Part shown: piece by piece, positions 18,199 to 27,372 of the stretch
How positions within the stretch are numbered: position 1 is the stretch's first letter
Layout of the letters: the number at the start of each line of letters is the position of its first letter
The notes under the pieces: model-generated
Told to the model about the DNA's origin: nothing
Seen by the model: the letters and a program-made list of their open reading frames with translations, nothing else
Databases searched by the model: none
Assembly (NCBI GenBank): GCA_023512475.1
Contig: JAILZL010000001.1
Span: 137,516-201,515, forward strand
DNA from: Syntrophobacterales bacterium
Lineage (GTDB): Bacteria > Desulfobacterota > Desulfobaccia > Desulfobaccales > 0-14-0-80-60-11
Reading direction: 5' to 3'
Length of the DNA: 64,000 bases
Program-made: the position numbers and the translations under genes

Positions 18199-18585
18199 AT
18201 GTCCAAGATCATTGATATCGAGGAGCGCCTGCAGCGGGAGCAGAAAAAGAAGCTGAAGGTGGACCGGGCCAAAAAGGTGGAGATGGTCCGCAAGATCCTG
18301 CAGTGCACCCGCTGCCTGTCCCGCTGCCTCAAATGCGGACTGCACTTTGAGGCGCAGCAGATCTACAAGCGCTACCGGGGCTTCCGCTTCTGCGACAGCT
18401 GTCAGGAGGAATACGACGAATATCTGCGGCTGATCCAGGGACAGGGGGACCCCCGGTATCCCTGGCACAACCGGCAGTGGCGGCGCACCTGGGAGACCTG
18501 GCTGGCGTATCAGCAGGCCCTGAAGGAATACGGCGAATCCCCGGAATTCCTGGATCTGGTGCGGGAGGTGGAGTCAGAGCATTGA
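18199..18585 (+). CDS. Cys-rich (zinc-ribbon-like) small protein, unknown function
   Basis: A 128-residue soluble protein not recognised as a known family. It opens with a Lys/Glu-rich helix (residues 1-35), followed by cysteines in the patterns CTRC and CLKC (about residues 36-47) and FCDSC (about 67-71), consistent with one zinc-ribbon site, then a Trp/Tyr-rich helical tail (WRRTWETWLAYQQALKEYG). ATG 18199 has GGAG upstream at a loose distance. It lies 143 bases after hemA and before a short opposite-strand gene. A nucleic-acid or regulatory role is possible but unproven. Confidence 0.7.
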   Translation: MSKIIDIEERLQREQKKKLKVDRAKKVEMVRKILQCTRCLSRCLKCGLHFEAQQIYKRYRGFRFCDSCQEEYDEYLRLIQGQGDPRYPWHNRQWRRTWETWLAYQQALKEYGESPEFLDLVREVESEH

Positions 18586-18621
18586 GGGGAGAGGCCGGGG
18601 CCTCCCCCCATGACGGCGTGG

Positions 18622-18819
18622 CTATTTGCTGCCCACCCCCAGACGGTAGGCGTGCTGCAGCATCTCCATGGCGAAATCGAAGGCGCTCTGGCCGTCCATG
18701 GTGAATTCAAAGTGCGTCACCGAGCCGGTGAAGATCATCAATTTCAGCACGCCCTCGGGACGCTGCGCCACCGCGATCTCACCTTTGGGTTCCAAGGTTT
18801 TGAAGGTGCGATGAACCAT
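18622..18819 (-). CDS. Small conserved-looking protein, unknown
   Basis: A 65-residue protein, [20 protein letters not shown] at its start, with alternating beta strands and a C-terminal helix ([18 protein letters not shown]). ATG 18819 is decided by GGAGG seven bases upstream; the longer in-frame start at 18858 has none. It is transcribed away from mnmG. No family is recognised; the good ribosome site and balanced composition argue that it is real. Confidence 0.6.
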   Translation of the reverse strand: MVHRTFKTLEPKGEIAVAQRPEGVLKLMIFTGSVTHFEFTMDGQSAFDFAMEMLQHAYRLGVGSK

Positions 18820-18855
18820 CTCATTCCTCCCAGCCGGGTAAGTTTCCTGAATGCT

Positions 18856-18892
18856 CAACCTTAATCGAATTCCCCGGGAAATTCAACCTAAT
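18856..18892. promoter_or_regulatory. Palindrome between the divergent 65-residue gene and mnmG
   Basis: GAATTCCCCGGGAAATTC (18867-18884) is an imperfect palindrome with GAATT/AATTC arms, flanked by near-repeats CAACCTTAAT (18857) and CAACCTAATT (18884). It lies just upstream of mnmG, which has no clear ribosome site, and may be an operator or promoter component. Confidence 0.3.
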
Positions 18893-18899
18893 TTCACCC

Positions 18900-20801
18900 A
18901 TGGCGCGGTCTGAGCCGGAATATGACCTCATCGTGGTGGGGGCCGGGCATGCCGGCTGCGAGGGGGCCCTGGCGGCGGTGCGCATGGGTCTGAGTGTGCT
19001 GCTCTTCAACCAGAATCTGGACACAGTTGCCCACATGGCCTGCAACCCGGCGGTGGGGGGCCTGGCCAAGGGCCACCTGGTGAAGGAGATTGACGCCCTG
19101 GGCGGCGTCATGGGCTGGCTGGCGGACCGGACCGGCGTCCAGTTCCGCACCCTCAACCTCTCCAAGGGTCCGGCGGTGCGGGGCACCCGGGTGCAGTGCG
19201 ACAAGCCCGCCTATCGCCTGGCCATGAAGCTGTACCTGGAGGCCCAGCCCCGGCTGCACCTGAAGGAGGCCACGGTCACCCGGCTGCTGGTGGAAGACGG
19301 CCAGGTGAAAGGAGTGCTGGATGCCTACGGCATGGCGTACCGGGCCCCGGCGGTGCTCATCACCACCGGCACCTTCTTAAACGGCCTCATTCACATCGGC
19401 CCCACCAAGATCCCCGCCGGCCGGGCGGGGGAATTCGCCGCCCTGGATTTGGCGCAGCACTTGAAGGAGCTGGGCTTCCGGATGGGGCGCATGAAAACGG
19501 GCACGCCCCCGCGTCTTAGGGCCGCCAGCATCGACTTTGCCGGCATGGCCCGCCTGGAGGGCGACCCCCGGCCCCGGCCCTTCTCCTGGCGCACCACCGC
19601 CCTGCCCGCCGAGCAGCTCGTCTGCCACGTCACCCACACCACCCCGGCGGTGCATGCGTTTCTCCGGTGCCACATCCGCCACTCCCCCCTGTACAGCGGC
19701 GAGATCACCGGAGTGAGCGCCCGTTACTGCCCTTCCCTGGAAGACAAGGTGATGCGCTTCCCCGAGAAGCTGAGCCATCAGGTGACCCTGGAGCCCGAAG
19801 GCCGGGACACCCAGGAGATCTACGCCAAGGGCCTGGGGAACTGCCTGCCGGTGGAGCTGCAGCTGGAGCTCTTCCGCCAGGTGCCGGGGCTGGAGCACTG
19901 CGAGGTCATGCGGCCGGCCTACGCCATCGAATACGACTACGTGGACCCCTTACAGCTCCAACCCACCCTGGAGACCAAGCTCATCCGCGGGCTGTATCTC
20001 GCCGGGCAGATCAACGGCACCTCCGGCTATGAGGAGGCCGCGGCCCAGGGGCTCTGGGCCGGGATCAACGCCGCCTGCCGCATCCTGGGGCGGCCGCCCT
20101 TCGTGCTGCACCGCTCCCAGGCCTATATGGCGGTCCTGGTGGACGATCTGGTCACCAAGGGCACCAAAGAGCCCTACCGCATGTTCACCTCCCGGGCGGA
20201 GTACCGCCTGCTCCTGCGGGAGGACAACGCCGACCGGCGCCTCACCCGCCTGGGCTTCGAGCTGGGCCTGGTGGACCGGGAGGCCCTGGAGCGCCTGGAG
20301 GAAAAGGAGCGCCTCCAGGCCGAGGAGGAGGCGCGGCTTCAGGGCCGGCGGGTCTTCCCCACCCCCCAGGTGAACCTGATCCTCCAGGAGGTGGGCACCA
20401 CCCCTGTGAGCGAACCCACCCCGGCCCTGAAGCTCCTGAAACGGCCGGAAATCAGCCTCGCCACCCTCTACCGCCTCCTGGGGGAGGAGCCGCCGGTGCC
20501 CCCGGAGGTGGCGGAGCAGGTGGAGATCGCCTGCAAATACGAAGGCTATCTCCAGCGCCAGGCGGAGACCGCCGCCAAGCTGGCCGCCTGGGAGGCCCGG
20601 GAGATCCCCGCCTCCCTGGATTACGACCGCATTCCGGGGCTGTCCCACGAAGTGCGCCAGAAGCTGAAGGAGGTGCGGCCCCGGACCCTGGGGCAGGCCG
20701 CCCGCATCTCCGGCATCACCCCCGCCGCCTTAAGCCTCCTCCTGGTGTTTATCAAGCGCCTGAAGGGGCCCGATCCCGGCCCCCCCTCCCGGGAGGCGTA
20801 A
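18900..20801 (+). CDS. mnmG: tRNA uridine-5-carboxymethylaminomethyl modification enzyme MnmG
   Basis: FAD-dependent partner of MnmE that modifies the wobble uridine (U34) of certain tRNAs; 633 residues, normal length. It starts with the FAD fold [15 protein letters not shown], then the signature [28 protein letters not shown] and, in the second half, [14 protein letters not shown] and [17 protein letters not shown]. MnmE is not adjacent. ATG 18900 lacks a clear ribosome site, but the sequence aligns from its first residues with the family start. Confidence 0.97.
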   Translation: MARSEPEYDLIVVGAGHAGCEGALAAVRMGLSVLLFNQNLDTVAHMACNPAVGGLAKGHLVKEIDALGGVMGWLADRTGVQFRTLNLSKGPAVRGTRVQCDKPAYRLAMKLYLEAQPRLHLKEATVTRLLVEDGQVKGVLDAYGMAYRAPAVLITTGTFLNGLIHIGPTKIPAGRAGEFAALDLAQHLKELGFRMGRMKTGTPPRLRAASIDFAGMARLEGDPRPRPFSWRTTALPAEQLVCHVTHTTPAVHAFLRCHIRHSPLYSGEITGVSARYCPSLEDKVMRFPEKLSHQVTLEPEGRDTQEIYAKGLGNCLPVELQLELFRQVPGLEHCEVMRPAYAIEYDYVDPLQLQPTLETKLIRGLYLAGQINGTSGYEEAAAQGLWAGINAACRILGRPPFVLHRSQAYMAVLVDDLVTKGTKEPYRMFTSRAEYRLLLREDNADRRLTRLGFELGLVDREALERLEEKERLQAEEEARLQGRRVFPTPQVNLILQEVGTTPVSEPTPALKLLKRPEISLATLYRLLGEEPPVPPEVAEQVEIACKYEGYLQRQAETAAKLAAWEAREIPASLDYDRIPGLSHEVRQKLKEVRPRTLGQAARISGITPAALSLLLVFIKRLKGPDPGPPSREA

Positions 20802-21199
20802 GGGCCTCGGGCTCTGGTTCCCGGCCTTGGGGAAGGCGGGCAACCCCGGGCGGTTCTGTACGGGGCAAAAGTCACCGCCAGAAAAAGAGGGGCTTGCCGG
20901 TCCTCCCCGGGCCGCCATAAGCCCGGCCCGGTCCGGGGGTGGGGCGCGGGTTCCAGGCCGGCAGCCCCCCACTCCCTGCCGGCCCGTGAACCGAGGCGGG
21001 GCCGGAATTCCCGGATTGCTCCGCCGGACCCGTCAATGGCCGGAGATGGGCTGGAGGCCGGAGCCCCGAGGCGCGGCCGTCACCGGGCCGAAGCCTTTCC
21101 TCCGCCCGCCAACCACGGTCCGGTCATCCTGCCCTCTGTCCTTGTGACACCGCAGGCGCCGGCGGCCTCCCGCCCCGGAGAAACCTTGTCCCGGGATGT
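20802..21199. other. Intergenic gap after mnmG
   Basis: About 400 GC-rich bases between the convergent mnmG and ABC ATPase genes. Several GC inverted repeats occur (for example around GCCCGGCCCGG near 20928) but none with a T-tract. Open frames have no ribosome sites or recognisable protein sequence; I see no gene. Confidence 0.6.
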
Positions 21200-21892
21200 T
21201 CAGGTGCTTTCCGGGGAATTTTCCAGACGCCCGTCCTTGAGGTGATAAATGACGTCGAAGCCCTCGATCATCCGGGGATCGTGGGTCACGGTGACAACGG
21301 CGGTCCGGTGTTCCCGGGCGATGCGCTTGAGGAGGGCCATCACCTTTTTCCCCCGGGCGGTATCCAGGGAGGCGGTGGGTTCGTCGGCCAGGATGAGTTG
21401 GGGACGGTTGGCCAAAGCCCGGGCAATGGCCACCCGCTGCTGCTCGCCGCCGGAGAGCAGGGCCGGCAGATAATCGGCCCGCGCGCTGATCTCCATGTAC
21501 TCCAGCAGTTCCATGACCCGGGCCGCGGCCACCTTGGGCGCCGTGCCCACCAGGGTCAGGGGGAACAGCACGTTTTCCCGGGCCGTGAGAAAGGGGATCA
21601 GGTTGGCGGTCTGAAAAACAAACCCGATCTTTTCCCGGCGCAGGCGGCGCACATCCAGCCAGGTGGCGCCGTCCCGGTAGATGGTCTGGCCGTCAAAGAC
21701 CACGGTGCCGGAGGTGGGTTCCAAAATCAGGCTGATGCACAGGAGCAAGGTGGTTTTGCCGGAGCCCGAGGGGCCCATCAGGGCCACCAGCTCCCCGGCC
21801 TCCACGGTCAGGCTCACGCCGTCCAGGGCCCGCACCTCCAGATGCCCATGGCCGAAGACCTTGGTGATCCCCTGGACTTCCAGCAGCGCCAT
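21200..21892 (-). CDS. ABC transporter ATP-binding protein (LolD/MacB type)
   Basis: A 230-residue ATPase with Walker A GPSGSGKTTLL (about residues 42-52), signature LLSGGEQQRVAIARALAN and Walker B LILADEPTASLD, all intact. This subfamily serves MacB/LolCE/DevBCA-type systems that extrude substrates or lipoproteins without pumping through the membrane themselves. ATG 21892 overlaps the upstream permease stop by four bases, which decides the start. Its operon partners, the adaptor and the TolC gene, are broken, so the system may no longer work. Confidence 0.93.
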   Translation of the reverse strand: MALLEVQGITKVFGHGHLEVRALDGVSLTVEAGELVALMGPSGSGKTTLLLCISLILEPTSGTVVFDGQTIYRDGATWLDVRRLRREKIGFVFQTANLIPFLTARENVLFPLTLVGTAPKVAAARVMELLEYMEISARADYLPALLSGGEQQRVAIARALANRPQLILADEPTASLDTARGKKVMALLKRIAREHRTAVVTVTHDPRMIEGFDVIYHLKDGRLENSPEST

Positions 21893-23088
21893 CACTGGCC
21901 CCCCAAAGCCAGCCCCGGCGGAGTCCGCAGCACCTGCCACACCCCCAGGACGCTGGCCAGAAAGCCCCCCACCAGGGCCACCAGGAAGGTGAACATCGTA
22001 TCCCCGGGGAGAAGCAGGATCTTGCGGGGGAAGAGGTCCACGATACTATAGATGAGGCCCAGCCCTATAAGAAAACTGCTCACGGTCATCAGGAGGGATT
22101 CCTCCAGGATCATGCGCACCACCGTCCAGTTGGGCGCGCCGATGAGCTTCATCACCGCGATGCTGCGGATCTTCTCCATGGTGAAGGTATAGATCACCAA
22201 GGAGATGATGACCACGGAGACGAGGAGGAGGAGGGTGCGGAAAAATAACAGCTGGGCGCTCATGCGGGCCAGACGGCCCCGGATCACCAGCTCCACCTCC
22301 TCCTGGGTGGTGAAGACCGACAGATAGAGCCAGTCCCGGATGTGGGTGGCCACCTGGACCCGGTCGGCTCCAGGCTCCAGCCTGACCAGCACGGCATTGA
22401 TGATGTGGGTGTCCGGGGCCAGGTGGGGCAGGAGCCGCTCCACCTGGGCCGGGCTCACACCCTGGGCGGCCAGACTGCGGCGCTGACGCTCCCTTTGGTT
22501 GCGCACCTCTTCATTGTCCCGCTGGAAGAGGAACTCCTGGGCGTCGGCCAGCGAGAGGTATACCAGGGGTTCGCCATCCGTGGCCACCGCTTCCCGGGTG
22601 AGACCCACCACCGTGAAGGTATGCAGGCCCAAAGGCACCTTTTCCCCCATCCGCACCCCCAGTTTCTCATGGGCCACCATTTCATAGTGGGCCTGGGTAA
22701 TGGGCCGGCCCCGGGTGAGCTCTCGCGGGCCTCCCAGACCGCCAAAGACCTCGTAGCCGATGATGCTGAACCGGCGGCTCACCCCTTTGATGGACCGCTC
22801 CACCGGATAGTAGATGAAGGGACTGGCCTGGGCCACACCGGGGACCGCGGCGACGCTGTCCGCCAGGATTTCGGGGAGGCTGGACTGCTCATTGAAAGGG
22901 CCCCCCCGGTCCCGTTCCACCACCCACAAATCCGGGCCGGTATGGGTGATGAGGGCGGTTCCTTCGAAGACATTGCCCCGGTAGACCCCGTTCATGGTCA
23001 GGACAATGGTGAACAGCAGGCCCACGCCGAGGACGGTGGCCAGGAAACGCCCTTTATGCAGCTTCAGGTCCCGGACGGCCAGATCCAT
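21892..23088 (-). CDS. ABC transporter permease, DevC/MacB-FtsX type
   Basis: A 398-residue permease. One N-terminal transmembrane helix (FLATVLGVGLLFTIVLTMNG) is followed by a large periplasmic domain (about residues 45-265) and three C-terminal helices of the FtsX fold, with the signature MKLIGAPNWTVVRMILEESLLM. The architecture fits DevC-like exporters. The start ATG overlaps by one base the stop of the truncated adaptor gene upstream. It looks intact, in contrast to the two genes before it. Confidence 0.9.
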   Translation of the reverse strand: MDLAVRDLKLHKGRFLATVLGVGLLFTIVLTMNGVYRGNVFEGTALITHTGPDLWVVERDRGGPFNEQSSLPEILADSVAAVPGVAQASPFIYYPVERSIKGVSRRFSIIGYEVFGGLGGPRELTRGRPITQAHYEMVAHEKLGVRMGEKVPLGLHTFTVVGLTREAVATDGEPLVYLSLADAQEFLFQRDNEEVRNQRERQRRSLAAQGVSPAQVERLLPHLAPDTHIINAVLVRLEPGADRVQVATHIRDWLYLSVFTTQEEVELVIRGRLARMSAQLLFFRTLLLLVSVVIISLVIYTFTMEKIRSIAVMKLIGAPNWTVVRMILEESLLMTVSSFLIGLGLIYSIVDLFPRKILLLPGDTMFTFLVALVGGFLASVLGVWQVLRTPPGLALGGQ

Positions 23089-23402
23089 TATCCGCCCTTG
23101 CCCTCCGGTGCTGCGGGTACCGGCCGGACCCGGCCGCCGGGCTTCAGGGTCCCGGGCTGGACCGCTACCAGGTCCCCTTCCTCCAGGCCGGCGAGCACCG
23201 CCACCCGGGTGCCGTCACTGATCCCCACCGTGACGGGCTGGAATATCAGGCGTCCCTGGGCCACCTTGAGAACGCCGGCACCCTCCTGGCGGCTGAGGAG
23301 GCTGGTCACCGGCACCACGCAGGCCCGCTGACGCCCGGTGGCGATGGTGACCTCCGCCTCCTCGCCGATCACCAGCGGGTCGGGCAGGGTTTCCAGGGTC
23401 AA
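23088..23402 (-). pseudogene. Remnant of an HlyD/MacA-type membrane fusion protein (C-terminal part only)
   Basis: About 104 codons that match the C-terminal beta domains of a periplasmic adaptor: PGxxAEV-like IGEEAEVTIATGRQRACVVP, then a VPVTSLL strand and VAVLAGLEEGDLVAV near the end. The N-terminal signal, coiled-coil hairpin and lipoyl domain (roughly 200 or more residues) are absent; upstream the sequence changes directly into a TolC gene in another frame. The stop overlaps the permease ATG, the usual operon order for such exporters. Interpreted as the 3' remnant of an adaptor gene left by a deletion. Confidence 0.8.
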
Positions 23403-24345
23403 ACAGGGGAAATTCCATGAACACCCCGGCCAGCCATTCCTCCCGGGTGCCTCCTACGTCCCGGTGTCGCACTCCGGTGCTGCCCTGCAGGCTGATCTCA
23501 GGGAAATAACCGCCCCGGGCCGCCTGGAGGAGGGCCCGGCTCTGGGCCAGCTCCGTTTTCAGGCGCTTGATTTCGGGATTGGCGGTCTCCGCCTGGCGCC
23601 AGAGGTCGGCAAAATCCCCGGCCGGCTCCGTGGCCGGGGAAAATTTCCCCTGAATGTCCATCTCTGCCCTCTCCTCAAGACCGAGGCTGCGGGCCAGGAT
23701 CTCCCGGGCCAGGCGCACCGCACTGTGGGCCTCCGCCAGGCCCTGCTCCGCCTCCAAAAGCTGGGACCGGGCCTTGGCCACATCCACCTGGGTGATTTTC
23801 CCCGCCCGGAAAAAAGCCTCGGTGAGCTCCATGAAGGCCCGGCGCTCCTGCACCGCGGTTTCCGCCACCCGCACCCCCTCCTTGGCCTCCAGGAGGCGCT
23901 AGAAGGCCTCGGTGACCACATAGGTCACCTCATCGGCGGCCCGGGCCACGTCGTACTCCTGCGCCTTGACCCCCAGCAGGGCGGCCCGGGTGGCATAGTA
24001 GGTCTTCAGACCGTCAAAGATCAATTGTTTCCCGGTGAGGCTGGTGAGACCCTCCCGGCCGAAAAGCTTCTGCGTGGTGCCGGCCCCTCCCGGAGAGAGG
24101 CGGTTCGGATCCACCCTCTGATAATAAGAGATCAGGGTCACCCGGGGAAAGAATCTGGCCCGGGCCGCCTCATAATCCGCCGTCAGCTCCCGGATCCGTT
24201 CCCGGGCGGCCCCCAGGCCCGGGTTCTTGTCCCACGCCAGCGCCAGGCACTCCGCCAGGGTCAGCGCCCGATCAGCGGCGGCCCAGGTCCCGGGGACGGC
24301 CACCACGAAAACCAGCCACGCCACGGCCAACGACAGGAAGAGCAC
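23403..24345 (-). pseudogene. Interrupted and truncated TolC-family gene
   Basis: GTG 24345 has a good AGGAGG site and begins a signal peptide (LFLSLAVAWLVFVVAVPGTW), then TolC helices (LAWDKNPGLGAARERIREL). At 23899-23901 an in-frame TAG interrupts VTEAF*RLLEAKEGV; at this place TolC proteins usually have Tyr (AFYRLLEAKE), so a single base change explains it. The frame continues for about 165 more TolC residues up to GVFMEFPLF and then, near 23405, passes out of frame into adaptor sequence. About the last 100-130 residues of TolC are missing. A sequencing error could explain the stop but not the fusion. Confidence 0.85.
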
Positions 24346-24519
24346 CAGGTCCTCCTTTCCTCACACCCCTCGGGGGCGGCGCCGGTCCCGCACCGGCGGC
24401 CATCCGGTCCGCGACCGGTCAGCGCCTTTCCGTCTTCCCCGGAAAACTTTTTCCCCGGCTTGGGGAAGGACCCCCCCTGAGGCAGGACCATGTCCGCTTC
24501 CGGCAGGAGGGCGGCCCGG

Positions 24520-24957
24520 TCATAAATCCCCCAGGATCATCCCCCGCAGCCGCCCCCCGCCCCGCCCCGAGCCGGGCCCGCTTTCCTGGATCTCGGGACG
24601 GACCAGGAACGGCAGGAGGAGCAGCAGGGCCAGGAGGAGGGCATAACCCCAGGCCAGGCGGCGGCGCCGGCGGGCATCGGGCACCCAGCGGGCAAACAGC
24701 CCGGGGAGCATCAGCCAGTGCAGCACGATATGCACCCCCACCAACGCCAGCAGGGCACAGCCCAGGTAAAGGTGGAGCACCCCCCAGGCATGCCGGTCCA
24801 GACCGAGGAGGGTGAGGGTTACCTGCCGGCCATACGCCTGGGCGGCCTCCCGGCCGGGCAGAAGGACGTATTTCATGAGAAACCCCAGGCCGGCGATGGC
24901 GGCCAGGAGCACGCCCAACAGGACATCGACGAGAAAGGTGAGGCGAAGCTGGTCCAT
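24520..24957 (-). CDS. DUF4405-type small membrane protein
   Basis: A 145-residue protein with about four transmembrane helices. Histidines are placed as in DUF4405/cytochrome b561-like proteins: LDRHAWGVLHLYLG in the second helix and GVHIVLHW in the third, suitable for heme ligation, though heme binding is inference. It starts MDQLRLTFLVDVLLG; ATG 24957 is chosen because the first helix follows at once. The Gly/Arg-rich C-terminus is cytoplasmic. It follows no obvious operon partner. Confidence 0.75.
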   Translation of the reverse strand: MDQLRLTFLVDVLLGVLLAAIAGLGFLMKYVLLPGREAAQAYGRQVTLTLLGLDRHAWGVLHLYLGCALLALVGVHIVLHWLMLPGLFARWVPDARRRRRLAWGYALLLALLLLLPFLVRPEIQESGPGSGRGGGRLRGMILGDL

Positions 24958-25737
24958 AACCGCCGGATGGCGCCCGAGGGGAGGGGTCTGCTTCCTGCCC
25001 TCACTTATGGGGCTCAAAAAGTTTTCCTCTGCCGCTGAGGCTGCCCGCATGGGTGGGTGAGGATCATCTCATGGGACACGGAAGAAAATGCTCAGGAAAC
25101 CTGGCCAGCCGCCGCATCCCGCCCCCGGCTTGTGTCGCTCTCCCGGATCAGGGGGGAAGGGAAGGAGAAGGAGGCGGCGGCGGACCGCCCGGTGGAGGAC
25201 GTTCCCGGCCCGGGCTCCCTGCCGGCCTCCGGCATCCTGCTTCCGGGCAGCCTTCCCGGGATCCAGCCAGGTTGCGGCCCTCCCGGGTCAAGGCCGGTGT
25301 CCAGTTCCCACCCTCTGAACCGGCAAACCCCCGGCAGGAACAAAAACGGCGCTCCGGTTTCAGAGCGCCGCAATTTTTCCGGGTGAAGGAAAACCACCAG
25401 CCGGCCGGCGGCCGCAAGGCCCCCGCCTGGCCCGCAGCTTACGGATGCCGGTCTCCCGGGGGGGAGGCGAGCCGCCCCTCCCCCGGCGCGTATGGCAGAT
25501 TTCGGTCCATTATCCAGGAGGTCCCCCTTCCGGAACCTCCATGGGCGGAAACCTGCCCGGGCTCCGGGTCCGTGTCCCCCCAGGCCGGGGAGAACCGCCG
25601 GAGCGGCAGCTCCCCCGCTCCTGGTCTCCCTCCCCACCCGGCGGTGGGGGTGGAAAGAGAGCAGGAATCACGGCCCCCCTTCCCAGCCACGCCTAAGGGG
25701 ATTGCCGCAGTGCGGGTCAGGCCTGACCTTTCCGGCC
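24958..25737. other. Long intergenic stretch with one strong hairpin
   Basis: About 780 bases without a supported gene; the longest gap in the window. Open frames on both strands are Arg/Gly/Pro-rich, lack ribosome sites and overlap each other, as expected by chance at this GC content. The one clear element is the bidirectional terminator at 25341-25378, which leaves about 370 bases between it and the lipoprotein gene to the right; this could be a long 3' untranslated region or a small RNA gene. Confidence 0.55.
25341..25378. terminator. Bidirectional rho-independent terminator
   Basis: Perfect 8-bp stem CGGCGCTC (25347-25354) / GAGCGCCG (25363-25370) with an eight-base loop, flanked by CAATTTTT on the right and AAAAA on the left, so a T-tract follows in either direction. 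Probably ends transcripts arriving from the minus-strand small protein genes. Confidence 0.7.
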
Positions 25738-25971
25738 TTAATACCGGCCCCGGCTCTTCTGGTAGCGATCGTAGAGAAAGCCGCCCAGCACGCCGGCACC
25801 GCCGCCCACCGCCGCCCCCACCGCCGGAGACCCGGCGGCCCACCCGATAAGGGCGCCGCTGGAGGCGCCCACCGCGCCGCCGCTCAGCATGCGCTGCTCG
25901 GTGGAACTCATGCCGGCGCAGCCGGCCAGAAGAAGAGTCCCCACCAACATCAGAATCATGACCCGTTTCAT
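25738..25971 (-). CDS. Small glycine-zipper lipoprotein
   Basis: A 77-residue lipoprotein: signal MKRVMILMLVGTLLLAGC with lipobox LAGC (Cys18), then a glycine-zipper segment (GGAVGASSGALIGWAAG and GAAVGGGAGVLGGFL) like OmpA-type Gly-zipper proteins (SlyB/YMGG families), ending in a basic tail. ATG 25971 has GGAGG at seven bases. Such proteins insert a glycine-zipper hairpin into the envelope; the exact function is unknown. It is followed on the same strand by a long gap ending in a terminator. Confidence 0.85.
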   Translation of the reverse strand: MKRVMILMLVGTLLLAGCAGMSSTEQRMLSGGAVGASSGALIGWAAGSPAVGAAVGGGAGVLGGFLYDRYQKSRGRY

Positions 25972-26064
25972 GGTTCACCTCCCCCTGGGCCCCGCTTTCT
26001 CCCCCGGGTGCCCTGCGTGCTTTGGACCTGCGGCCGTGCCGCCCCTCGGCCCCGCACCTTCGGA

Positions 26065-26439
26065 TCAGGGCTGCCGGGCCCCCTCCCTAAAGGCGCCCGG
26101 CAGATGCCGCCTCAGCAACACCTCCAGCACCGTGGTGGCGGTCTTGTCCGGGTTCTCCCGGTAGAAGCGGTCCACCTCCTGCAGGAGCTCCAGGGCGGTG
26201 GCCCGCTGCATCTCCTGGCGCACCGCCTGGGAGACGGCCGAGATCGTGCCCGCCTTGGCGGCCGCGGACACCTCCAGATCCGCCAGGTTGCTCAATCCCC
26301 ACAGATAACCCAGCTTGACGTCCTGGGAACTCCTGGCCCAATGGCTGCCGTCCCACAGGAACCCCTGGCCGCCGGCGGGCAGGGCGGCCAGGGTCAGCCA
26401 CAGGCCGGTGGCCAGCCAGACGCCTCCCGAAGCCCTCAT
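26065..26439 (-). CDS. Secreted protein, W-D-G-S-H-W family, copy 2
   Basis: A 124-residue protein with signal peptide (VWLATGLWLTLAALPAGG). The mature part, about 100 residues, is helical and begins LWDGSHWARSSQDVKLGYLWG; it ends EVLLRRHLPG. It is paralogous to the next protein upstream (26436-26819): the same WxGSHW-(x)-S-Q-(D/E)-(I/V)-K and LLQEVDRFY / IIQEVDKFY motifs occur at the same spacing. The two genes overlap by four bases. No known family is recognised with certainty; a distant likeness to Rap1a/Tai-type immunity proteins (motif K-x-G/A-Y-I-x-G) is only a suggestion. Confidence 0.75.
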   Translation of the reverse strand: MRASGGVWLATGLWLTLAALPAGGQGFLWDGSHWARSSQDVKLGYLWGLSNLADLEVSAAAKAGTISAVSQAVRQEMQRATALELLQEVDRFYRENPDKTATTVLEVLLRRHLPGAFREGARQP

Positions 26440-26819
26440 TTGGCGGCCTTGGCCGGGGCCTCCGGCGGGCAGAGCTTGGTGCAGCGCCGCAGCACCACCT
26501 CAATCACCGGCATGGCCCGCTGTTCGGGATGGTCCTGATAAAACTTGTCCACCTCCTGGATGATCTGGGTGATGGTGAGATTTTTCAGCTCCTCCACGAA
26601 GGCCCGGGAGATGCAGGGGCCCCGGCCGGCGCCGCCGGCGGCCACTTCAAAATCCGCCATGTTGCCGATGCCCTTGATATAGGCCACCTTGATCTCCTGG
26701 GACATGGTCTGCCAATGACTGCCATTCCACAGCTCCGGCTTGCCTTGGGCCGCGGCCGGGTGGGCGGCGAGGCAGATCAGCATCAGGGTCGCTCCCGCCA
26801 GATAACTCAGCCTGCGCAT
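26436..26819 (-). CDS. Secreted protein, W-N-G-S-H-W family, copy 1
   Basis: A 127-residue protein with a cleavable signal peptide (YLAGATLMLICLAAHPAAAQG) and a helical mature domain: LWNGSHWQTMSQEIKVAYIK, then IIQEVDKFYQDHPEQ and VIEVVLRRCTKLCPP. Unlike its paralogue it has three cysteines in the mature part (one in GPCISRAF and two near the end), so a disulfide is possible. ATG 26819 has GGGAG upstream. It is the first of a tandem pair produced by duplication; function unknown. Confidence 0.75.
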   Translation of the reverse strand: MRRLSYLAGATLMLICLAAHPAAAQGKPELWNGSHWQTMSQEIKVAYIKGIGNMADFEVAAGGAGRGPCISRAFVEELKNLTITQIIQEVDKFYQDHPEQRAMPVIEVVLRRCTKLCPPEAPAKAAK

Positions 26820-26851
26820 TGTGGTTCTCCCTTCTGTGGGGGAGCACCGCC

Positions 26852-27202
26852 TCAGGTGTTCCGGGCCGAGGCCCCCCGGGTGGTGGCCACCCCTTTCTTG
26901 CGGCTGGCTTTGGGTGATTTCTTCTTCCCCGACGCCACCGTCTTTTTCCCTTTCTTCTTGCTGCTTACCTGGGAGGCCGGGCGGGGTTTGCGCCCCGGTT
27001 TCACTGTCGGGGTGGCGGGGGAAGGTTTCTCTGTTTCCGCCGTCGGCCCTTCCGGATGCTTGCTCTCCGGGTGGGCCAGGGGCCGGTTGCCTTCCAGGAT
27101 GGGCGGGATAGCCGGAGGTGGCCCCTCCTGCTGTGCCAGGAGAGGAGGAACCAGAGCCAGGCAGAGCAGGCCGGTGAGGGCAAATTCTCCCAGTCGCTTC
27201 AT
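26852..27202 (-). CDS. Secreted Lys/Pro-rich protein, unknown
   Basis: A 116-residue protein: signal peptide MKRLGEFALTGLLCLALVPP ending at LLAQ, then a Pro-rich segment and a strongly basic, low-complexity tail (KKKGKKTVASGKKKSPKASR). No fold is expected. ATG 27202 has AGGA upstream. It resembles in style the 84-residue protein at 27373-27627. A role in binding the anionic cell surface or nucleic acid is possible, but nothing specific can be said. Confidence 0.65.
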   Translation of the reverse strand: MKRLGEFALTGLLCLALVPPLLAQQEGPPPAIPPILEGNRPLAHPESKHPEGPTAETEKPSPATPTVKPGRKPRPASQVSSKKKGKKTVASGKKKSPKASRKKGVATTRGASARNT

Positions 27203-27372
27203 GGCCGGTTTCCTAAATCGGGACGGGACTGTTTATTCAGGGGGCAGGGCTGCGGAGGACAGGTCCCCCGCTTTCCTCTCTCCCCCGTATGCCTGGAGAA
27301 AACCGGGGGCGGGATGCCAGTCTCGCCACCTGGCACCCCGGAACAAACACCTGGTGTGAGCCGCCTCTCAGC

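Noticed and set aside
23215-23400. Continuation of the TolC reading frame past the junction
   Set aside because: Residues after GVFMEFPLFDPG are Gly/His/Arg-rich and arise from reading adaptor codons in the wrong frame.
25053-25850. 265-codon plus-strand open frame in the long gap
   Set aside because: Pro/Arg/Gly-rich, no ribosome site, overlaps the terminator at 25341-25378 and the lipoprotein gene.
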